Positions 16,587 through 21,830 of a stretch of DNA of 26,869 nt are shown one piece after another. A program made the position numbers and the translations under genes. Numbering within the stretch: the stretch's first letter is position 1; each line of letters opens with the position of its first letter. This stretch comes from Solirubrobacterales bacterium (lineage in GTDB: Bacteria > Actinomycetota > Thermoleophilia > Solirubrobacterales > Solirubrobacteraceae). The stretch is taken from the NCBI GenBank assembly GCA_025963955.1, contig JAOPZU010000080.1, forward strand, positions 1-26,869. The letters are read 5' to 3'. Under the pieces are notes generated by a model. It was not told the origin of the DNA. It searched no databases and saw only the letters and a program-made list of their open reading frames with translations.

Positions 16587-18155
16587 TCAGCCCGCGTCCG
16601 CCGGTGCCCGCCACTGCAGCACCACGGCGGTCATGGCGAGGAAGATCGCGGTGAAGCAGATGAGCGCGAGCGCGGAGGTCGACGGCGTGAGGGTGAAGAA
16701 CGAGCGCCCGAAGCCGAGCGCCTCGTTCGTCCCGGTCCGCGAGGTCAGGCGCGTGTCCAGGTCGACGGCCGACCCCATGCCGGCGTAGGCCCAGCGCCCG
16801 TAGACGATCTGGGCGATGGCCTCTGCGATCCGCGGCATACGCGTGAGCGGGACCAGGGCGCCCGCGAACAGCAGCTGCGGGATCAGGATGAGCGGCACGA
16901 CACCCGCCGCCTGGTCGACGCTCCGCGCCAGCGCGGAGACGACGAGCCCGAGCGCCACGCTGACCCAGGAGACGAGGATCGCGAGTCCCACGAGCGCGAG
17001 CACCGAGCCGAGCGACTCCCCGAGCGGCTGCAGGAGGACGACGACGGCCATCATCAGCACGACCTGGACGGTGCTCAGGCCGAAGAGGACGATCGCCTTG
17101 GCCAGCACGTAGGCGTCCGAGCGCAGACCGACGTCGAACTCGCGCTCGATGATCGACCGCTCCTTGACGATCTCCCGCGCCGCCGCGGTGATGCCGAGCC
17201 AGATCGCGCCCGTCATCATCATGAAGACGAGCTGCACCGCGTTCGCAGGCTGGTCGCCCGCCCGGTCGAAGGACCCCGGGTCGAAGAGCAGCACGATCAG
17301 CATCCCGATGATCGGGGCCTGCCCGAGCAGGATGCGAAGTGTGCGCCGGTCTCGCAGCAGCGTCCGCAGGTAGCGGCCGGTGAGGGCGCGCAGCTCGAGC
17401 CCGAAGGGGCGCGAGCCGACGCCGAGCCGTGGCGGGTCCTCCGTGAGGCCGACGCCGCCCACCGGGGCTGCGTCCTTCTCGGCGCCGACGGCGGCGTGCA
17501 GCGACTCCATGGCGCTGCGGGCGTCCGCGGCGACGGTCAGCTGGCCGCGGGCCATGACGGCGACGGTGTCGCACAGGTCGAGGCTCGCTGTGGCGTGCGT
17601 GGACACCACCACTGCGCGTCCCTGGTCGGCCAGGCGCCGGAACATGAGCATGAGACGGCGCTCGAGCACGGGATCCAGGCCACTGGTCGGTTCGTCGAGC
17701 AACAGCACGCGCGGCCGCCCGACGAGCTCCATGCCGCACGCCGCCCGGCGACGCTCGCCACCGGAGAGGTCCCCGACGTGGGTGTCGGCCTGCTCCTCGA
17801 GGTCGAGCTCGCGCAGGGTCTGCGCCGCACGGGCCTCGATGTCCTCGTCGGCGTCCAGGCGCAGGATCGCCGCGTAGCGCAGCGCCTCGATCACGGTCAG
17901 GCGCTCGTGGATCGTCTCGCGCTGCGGGACGTAGCCGATGTCCTCCACGCGGCGGCTGGCGGCATCCTCGTCGAGGGTGACCGTGCCGGCCGTCGGCAGG
18001 TCGATGCCGGCCAGAGTCCGCAGGAAGGTCGTCTTGCCGGAGCCGCTGGGGCCCACGAGCGCGGTCAGCGTCCCGGGAGCGACCGCGAGCGACACCGGGC
18101 CGAGAATCCGCCGGCCGCCCGCCAGGACGACCTCCACCGCCTCCGAGCGCAGCAC
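16587..18155 (-). CDS. ABCG-like half-transporter (ATPase fused to ABC-2 permease)
   Basis: A 522-residue protein with the ATPase first and the permease second, as in the ABCG/White subfamily. It would work as a dimer in the inner membrane, probably as an exporter of lipid or drug. ATPase motifs: Walker A GPSGSGKT (35-42), Q-loop VPQRET (Gln78), signature LSGGERRR (130-137), Walker B RVLLLDEPTSGLD (149-161), and switch His187 in STHAT. The ABC-2 membrane domain (about 250-520) has six hydrophobic helices. No FHA domain is present. The start is a GTG at 18153-18155, the first usable start codon in frame (a GTG at 18137 is the alternative). It has no Shine-Dalgarno and is preceded by a ten-codon ORF ending 2 nt before it. 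The substrate is unknown. Confidence 0.88.
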   Translation of the reverse strand: MLRSEAVEVVLAGGRRILGPVSLAVAPGTLTALVGPSGSGKTTFLRTLAGIDLPTAGTVTLDEDAASRRVEDIGYVPQRETIHERLTVIEALRYAAILRLDADEDIEARAAQTLRELDLEEQADTHVGDLSGGERRRAACGMELVGRPRVLLLDEPTSGLDPVLERRLMLMFRRLADQGRAVVVSTHATASLDLCDTVAVMARGQLTVAADARSAMESLHAAVGAEKDAAPVGGVGLTEDPPRLGVGSRPFGLELRALTGRYLRTLLRDRRTLRILLGQAPIIGMLIVLLFDPGSFDRAGDQPANAVQLVFMMMTGAIWLGITAAAREIVKERSIIEREFDVGLRSDAYVLAKAIVLFGLSTVQVVLMMAVVVLLQPLGESLGSVLALVGLAILVSWVSVALGLVVSALARSVDQAAGVVPLILIPQLLFAGALVPLTRMPRIAEAIAQIVYGRWAYAGMGSAVDLDTRLTSRTGTNEALGFGRSFFTLTPSTSALALICFTAIFLAMTAVVLQWRAPADAG

Positions 18156-18157
18156 CG

Positions 18158-18190
18158 TCAGCGGGCAGGGGCAGCGGCGACGACGGGCAT
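18158..18190 (-). CDS. Ten-residue leader ORF before the ABC transporter
   Basis: This reads MPVVAAAPAR followed by TGA. Its ATG lies 6 nt after TAGGGT, the position used by the window's other leaderless starts. Its stop ends 2 nt before the transporter's GTG, which lacks a ribosome binding site. The transporter may thus depend on reinitiation after this peptide. Alternatively, an indel may have split a longer original N-terminus. Alone, so short an ORF could be chance. Confidence 0.4.
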   Translation of the reverse strand: MPVVAAAPAR

Positions 18191-18196
18191 CGGTCG

Positions 18197-18202
18197 ACCC
18201 TA
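18197..18202 (-). promoter_or_regulatory. -10 element of the leader ORF and ABC transporter
   Basis: TAGGGT on the minus strand ends 6 nt before the leader ATG at 18190. It lies only 9 bp from the opposing -10 at 18212, making a compact divergent promoter. Confidence 0.5.
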
Positions 18203-18211
18203 ACGCGGCGC

Positions 18212-18217
18212 TACCCT
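18212..18217 (+). promoter_or_regulatory. -10 element of the small unknown gene
   Basis: TACCCT fits TANNNT and ends 7 nt before the GTG at 18225, predicting a leaderless mRNA. Confidence 0.5.
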
Positions 18218-18224
18218 CGGACGT

Positions 18225-18665
18225 GTGCCGGGCGCGACCGAGACACGCCTGATCAGCGCCAGCGACCTGAAGCGCCAGCGCGGCTGGACCGAGGGTCTCA
18301 ACGGCGCGCTGCTGAGCGCGCCCGACGCGCTCGCCCCCAACCCGTACGGCTTCCGGGCGCCCATGCGCTTCTTCGCTGCCGACCGCGTGCTCGAGGCGGA
18401 GCGGGACGGCGCCTTCTCGCGCTGGGCGGCCCAGCTGGACGAGCGGCGGCGCTGGCGCCGGGAGCAGCCCACGCGCATCCTGCCGGCGTCCGACATCGAG
18501 CACCTCGAATGGCTCGTGCACCCCGGGCACATCGCGCTCTTCCTCGCCCCGCGGGTGCCCCGGCGCCGGCGTCGCCGCCCCCCGGCGACGGAACCGGACG
18601 CGGACACCGGAACGGCCGTCCGCCGCGACCCGCCGCTGCGCTTCGAGGTGCTGACGCTGTTCTGA
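18225..18665 (+). CDS. Small protein of unknown function
   Basis: A 146-residue protein I cannot name. The first half has a recognisable pattern, ISASDLKRQRGWTEGLNGAL (10-29), then NPYGFRAPMRFFAADRVLEAE, suggesting a small helical fold, perhaps nucleic-acid binding; similar segments occur in uncharacterised bacterial proteins as far as I recall. The middle has RRRWRRE. The C-terminal third has a very basic stretch (PRRRRRRPP) followed by an acidic patch, and is probably disordered. There is no signal peptide or TM helix. The GTG start at 18225 follows TACCCT by 7 nt. It is transcribed divergently from the ABC transporter over a 34-bp gap, which is the only functional hint. Confidence 0.75.
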   Translation: MPGATETRLISASDLKRQRGWTEGLNGALLSAPDALAPNPYGFRAPMRFFAADRVLEAERDGAFSRWAAQLDERRRWRREQPTRILPASDIEHLEWLVHPGHIALFLAPRVPRRRRRRPPATEPDADTGTAVRRDPPLRFEVLTLF

Positions 18666-18680
18666 GCCGCGGGTTGCGGC
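18666..18680. terminator. Short hairpin between convergent genes
   Basis: GCCGC (18666-18670) and GCGGC (18676-18680) flank GGGTT right after the stop of the small unknown gene. It is a weak candidate in a 51-bp convergent gap. Confidence 0.3.
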
Positions 18681-18716
18681 CGCCCGTTGTTCAGCGCAGA
18701 GCCGGGACGGCGGGAC

Positions 18717-19112
18717 TCAGGCGGCGTACTCCTCGTCGGTGACGTGCCGGCCCCACGTCACCGGGCTGCCGCTCTCGTCGTTCTGCTGGATGGCCAGGTG
18801 GGTCATGAAGCGCGTGCGGCCGGCGCCGTGCCAGTGGTTCTCACCGGGTTCGAAGAAGACGCGGTCGCCGGGGCGGAGCTCCTCGATCGGGCCGCCCTCG
18901 CGCTGGCACAGCCCGACGCCCTCGGTGACGAAGATCGTCTGACCGTGCGGGTGGGTGTGCCAGGCGGTGCGGGCGCCGGGGGTGAAGTGGACGAGCGCGG
19001 CGGCGGAGGTCGAGCTGCCGGCCGGGGCCGCCACCGCGTCGACGTAGACGTCGCCGGTGAACCAGTCCTCGGGGCCCTTCATGGTGTCGACGCTGCTGCG
19101 GGTGATCTGCAT
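18717..19112 (-). CDS. Cupin domain protein
   Basis: A 131-residue single-domain cupin. Cupin motif 1 is TAWHTHPHGQTIFVTEGVG, with metal ligands His52, His54 and Gln58. Motif 2 is GDRVFFEPGENHWHGA, with His93 or His95 as the fourth ligand. This set is typical of small Mn/Fe/Ni cupins such as bacterial hydroxynitrile lyases and carboxymuconolactone-decarboxylase-associated cupins; the reaction is not known. The ATG at 19110-19112 lies 6 nt after the stop of the XRE regulator on the same strand, with a weak purine tract CGGAGC upstream. It is therefore the second gene of a regulator-cupin operon and probably responds to the same signal. Confidence 0.88.
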   Translation of the reverse strand: MQITRSSVDTMKGPEDWFTGDVYVDAVAAPAGSSTSAAALVHFTPGARTAWHTHPHGQTIFVTEGVGLCQREGGPIEELRPGDRVFFEPGENHWHGAGRTRFMTHLAIQQNDESGSPVTWGRHVTDEEYAA

Positions 19113-19118
19113 GCGGGT

Positions 19119-19964
19119 TCAGCTCCGGTCTGCGGGTTCGGGGGTGGCGGTCCAGCTGGCGAGCAGGTCGAGGGCCTCGGCCGAGCGGCTGCCGGGCTCG
19201 GCGCTGTAGGCGGTGATGTTCAGGCCCTCGTCGGCCGGCAGGTCCATGACGTCGTAGCTGAGTTCGAGCTCGCCGACGACGGGGTGGTTCAGGCGCTTGG
19301 TCCCGACGCGGTGGTAGCGCACGTCGTGGGTCGCCCACCAGCGCGAGAACTCCGGGCTGCGGGTGCTCAGCTCACCGATGAGGTCCGTCAGGCTTCGGTC
19401 GTACGGGCTGCGACCGGCCTCGGAGCGCAGGTGGGCGACGAGGTCTCGGGCGGTGCGCTCCCAGTCCTCGTAGAAGTCGCGCGCGGCCGGGTCGAGGAAG
19501 GTGAAGCGGGCGCTGTTGGCGGGCTGTTCGCGACTGTCGAACACGGGGGCGTAGAGCGCGCGGCCGAGCGGGTTGGCCGCGAGGTAGTCCACCCGGCTGG
19601 AGCGGACGATCGCGGGGGCGCGCATCGACTCGAGGATCCGCATCACGCTCGGCCGGACCCGCGCACGCGCCGGGCGTCGCGTCCTCGGGACGACGGGGCC
19701 GGCGTTGCGGGCGAGGTCGAGCAGGTGCGCGTGTTCGGCGTCGTCGAGCTGCAGCGCACGGCTGAGGGCCCCCAGGACGCTCTCCGAGACACGTGAGGTG
19801 CTGCCCCGCTCCAGGCGCTTGTAGTAGTCGATGCTCACCCCGGCCAGCGAGGCGACCTCCTCGCGCCGCAGGCCCGGGACGCGGCGTGGGCCGTAGGTTG
19901 GCAGGCCCGCCTGCTCAGGCGTGACCTGGGCCCGCCTGGGAGCTGAGGAACGCGCCGATGGCAC
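19119..19964 (-). CDS. XRE family regulator with MmyB-like ligand-binding domain; N-terminus frameshifted
   Basis: A 281-residue ORF. A helix-turn-helix of the XRE type (YGPRRVPGLRREEVASLAGV, then DYYKRLERG) is followed from about residue 105 by the MmyB-like domain (RILESMRAPAIVRSSRVDYLAAN, DWERTARDLVAHLR, RWWATHDVR). Family members normally begin with a segment like LGAFLRARRA. Here the equivalent SSAIGAFLSS is encoded one frame off, starting at a GTG at 19983 with a TAGGCT -10 six nt upstream. One extra C in the CCC at 19938-19940 separates it from RRAQVTPEQ. The ATG at 19964 used here gives ten out-of-frame residues before the normal protein, and the HTH stays intact. Either the gene carries a real frameshift or the base is a sequence error. 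It is operonic with the cupin and divergent from the MFS exporter it may control. Confidence 0.82.
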   Translation of the reverse strand: MPSARSSAPRRAQVTPEQAGLPTYGPRRVPGLRREEVASLAGVSIDYYKRLERGSTSRVSESVLGALSRALQLDDAEHAHLLDLARNAGPVVPRTRRPARARVRPSVMRILESMRAPAIVRSSRVDYLAANPLGRALYAPVFDSREQPANSARFTFLDPAARDFYEDWERTARDLVAHLRSEAGRSPYDRSLTDLIGELSTRSPEFSRWWATHDVRYHRVGTKRLNHPVVGELELSYDVMDLPADEGLNITAYSAEPGSRSAEALDLLASWTATPEPADRS

Positions 19965-19989
19965 TGCTGGGTTCCGGTTCCACCCTTCG

Positions 19990-19995
19990 AGCCTA
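19990..19995 (-). promoter_or_regulatory. -10 element of the XRE-cupin operon
   Basis: TAGGCT on the minus strand ends 6 nt before the GTG at 19983, supporting that GTG as the ancestral leaderless start. Confidence 0.5.
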
Positions 19996-20000
19996 GCCCC

Positions 20001-20023
20001 GGTCCGGGGACCCAGAGGGGTCC
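20001..20023. promoter_or_regulatory. Clustered GGTCC/GGACC half-sites in the divergent XRE-MFS region
   Basis: GGTCC (20001-20005), GGACC (20008-20012) and GGTCC (20019-20023) form two overlapping palindromes; GGACCC-AGAG-GGGTCC spans 20008-20023. They cover the -35 region of the regulator's own promoter. This suits an autoregulatory operator for the MmyB-like regulator. Confidence 0.45.
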
Positions 20024-20083
20024 TGTCAGGGCACCCTTCGCAGGGCCTCCCAGGTTCGCGGGATCGGTGGTTCAGTGTTCTGC

Positions 20084-21565
20084 ATGCGTGCCGCCATCTT
20101 CAACGGGCCCGGCTCCATCACCGCCGGGGCCGGCCGGCCGCTGCGGAAGGGCCCGATCCTCGCGATCGTCCTGACGAGCTACACGATGATCGTGCTGGAC
20201 ATCTCGATCGTGATCACCGCACTGCCGGAGATCCACCGGACGCTGGACTTCTCCGCGACCGCGCTGTCCTGGGTGCAGAACGCCTACCTGCTGGCCTTCG
20301 GCGGGCTCCTGCTCCTCGGGGCACGCCTCGGTGACCTGGTCGGCCGTCGCCGGATGCTGATGATCGGGCTCGGCCTGTTCACGGCCGCGTCCGTCGGCGT
20401 CGGCGCGGCGCAGTCCGAGTCGTGGCTCATCGCTGCGCGCGCCGTCCAGGGCGCAGGTGCGGCCGTCCTCGCCGCGTCGACCCTCGCGCTGCTGCAGACG
20501 AGCTTCGACGAGGGCGCGGAGCGCACCCGCGCAGTGTCCTCCTACGCCGCGGTCGCCGGTGTCGCCGCCACCGTCGGCCTGGTCATCGGCGGCATGTTCG
20601 CCGGGTGGCTGTCGTGGCGGGTCGGGTTCTTCATCAACCTCCCGATCGGGGCCGCGATGATCCTCGCCACGCCGCGCTTCCTCCCCGAGACCCCGCCGCA
20701 GCCCGGGCGGGTCGACGTCACCGGCGCGCTGACGTCGACCGTCGGCATGACGGCGCTGGTCTTCGGCATCGTCCGCGCCGCCGACGCCGGCTGGGGCGAG
20801 GCGGCCGCGACCGGCGCGATCGCCGTCGGTGTCCTGCTGCTGGTGTCCTTCGTCGCCCTCCAGCGGCGCACCGCCGAGGCGATCATGCCGCTCCGCCTCT
20901 TCGCCAGCCGCGAGCGGGCGGGCGCCTACGCCGCCCGCTTGCTGTTCCTCGGGGCGATGGCCCCGTTCTGGTTCTTCACCACGCAGTGGCTGCAGAGCGT
21001 CGCGGGGTACAGCCCCGTGGAGGCCGGCCTCGCGTTCCTCCCGGTGACCGTCCCAAACTTCGCGGCGGCGATGCTCGTCCCGCGCCTGACGCGCCGCTAC
21101 GGCAACCCGACCGTCCTCGTCGCGGGCCTGCTCGTCTCGGCCGCCGGGATGGCGTGGCTCAGCCGCCTGGGCCCCGACACCGCCTACTCAACCGGCATCG
21201 CCATCCCGATGGGCCTGGTCGGGTTCGGCCAGGGCGGGTCCCTCGGGCCCCTGACCGCGGGCGGCCTGGTCGGCGTCAGCGGCGAGGACGCCGGGGCCGC
21301 CGGTGGCGTCACGAACGTCGCGCACCAGATCGGCGGCTCGCTCGGGCTCGCCCTCCTCGTCACGGTCTTCGCCGCCGCCGACTCGGGCTCCCTCACCGGC
21401 GGCGCCCTGCTCGCCCACCGCATCTCGGCCGCGCTCACGGCCGCGACGGTCCTGCTGCTGCTCGCGCTCGCGGTCGCGGTCGTGGTCCTTCCCTGCGGCG
21501 GGCCACGACGCGCCAACCGGTCGGCGGCGCCCATGGCCTCACCTCATGACGCGGGGAGCCCCTGA
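20084..21565 (+). CDS. DHA2-family MFS exporter (14 TM, EmrB/QacA type)
   Basis: A 493-residue drug/H+ antiporter-like membrane protein. TM1 carries MIVLDISIVITALPEI, typical of the DHA2 family. MFS motif A follows as GARLGDLVGRRR (about residues 80-91). An antiporter motif C-like stretch lies in TM5 (AGVAATVGLVIGG), followed by SWRVGFFINLPIG. About fourteen helices can be counted, with a hydrophilic tail. The substrate is unknown. The ATG at 20084 is used; an in-frame GTG at 20075 also exists. Residues 1-16 (MRAAIFNGPGSITAGA) look unlike an MFS N-terminus and resemble the start of zinc-dependent alcohol dehydrogenases, and no other start codon precedes TM1. The divergent MmyB-like regulator is the likely controller. 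Confidence 0.9.
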   Translation: MRAAIFNGPGSITAGAGRPLRKGPILAIVLTSYTMIVLDISIVITALPEIHRTLDFSATALSWVQNAYLLAFGGLLLLGARLGDLVGRRRMLMIGLGLFTAASVGVGAAQSESWLIAARAVQGAGAAVLAASTLALLQTSFDEGAERTRAVSSYAAVAGVAATVGLVIGGMFAGWLSWRVGFFINLPIGAAMILATPRFLPETPPQPGRVDVTGALTSTVGMTALVFGIVRAADAGWGEAAATGAIAVGVLLLVSFVALQRRTAEAIMPLRLFASRERAGAYAARLLFLGAMAPFWFFTTQWLQSVAGYSPVEAGLAFLPVTVPNFAAAMLVPRLTRRYGNPTVLVAGLLVSAAGMAWLSRLGPDTAYSTGIAIPMGLVGFGQGGSLGPLTAGGLVGVSGEDAGAAGGVTNVAHQIGGSLGLALLVTVFAAADSGSLTGGALLAHRISAALTAATVLLLLALAVAVVVLPCGGPRRANRSAAPMASPHDAGSP

Positions 21566-21575
21566 TCCAGGGGCT
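21557..21575 (+). terminator. Hairpin overlapping the MFS stop codon
   Basis: AGCCCCTG (21557-21564) and CAGGGGCT (21568-21575) are perfect 8-bp arms with a 3-nt loop that includes the last base of the stop codon. No T-run follows (TATCC). Confidence 0.5.
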
Positions 21576-21713
21576 ATCCGTGCCGCGCGCGGCGGTGCGT
21601 CGCGGACGTTGGTGCACAGCAGAACAAGCACCGCGTTCCTCGCGTCGCGGTCCGACCTCGACCGCCGAGAACCCCCTGCCCGGCTCCGGCGGATTCGCCA
21701 TGATGTGGAAGGT

Positions 21714-21827
21714 ATGAGCGACGTCAGGTCCCGTCCGCCCAGCAAGCTTCCCCGGGGCCGCCGCGTCGCGACGGTGGAGGACCGGCCAGTGCTGAAGCGT
21801 TCTCGGCGCGTCCTGGTGGAGGTCTGA
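21714..21827 (+). CDS. Small basic ORF upstream of the GT-C-like gene
   Basis: A 37-residue ORF (MSDVRSRPPSKLPRGRR, later VEDRPVLKRSRRVLVEV) with about one Arg or Lys in three residues. GGAAGGT touches its ATG, too close for a standard ribosome binding site. Third codon positions are mostly G or C, like real genes nearby. Its last codons contain the GGAGGT Shine-Dalgarno of the next gene, whose ATG begins 3 nt after its stop. Translation through it may therefore set expression of the membrane protein. It may be a true peptide, a leader ORF or chance. The rest of the 148 bp before it (21566-21713) shows only the MFS hairpin. Confidence 0.4.
   Translation: MSDVRSRPPSKLPRGRRVATVEDRPVLKRSRRVLVEV
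21818..21823 (+). promoter_or_regulatory. Strong Shine-Dalgarno of the GT-C-like gene
   Basis: GGAGGT lies 7 nt before the ATG at 21831, the best Shine-Dalgarno in the window. It fixes that start and contrasts with the leaderless starts elsewhere. Confidence 0.7.
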
Positions 21828-21830
21828 GCG

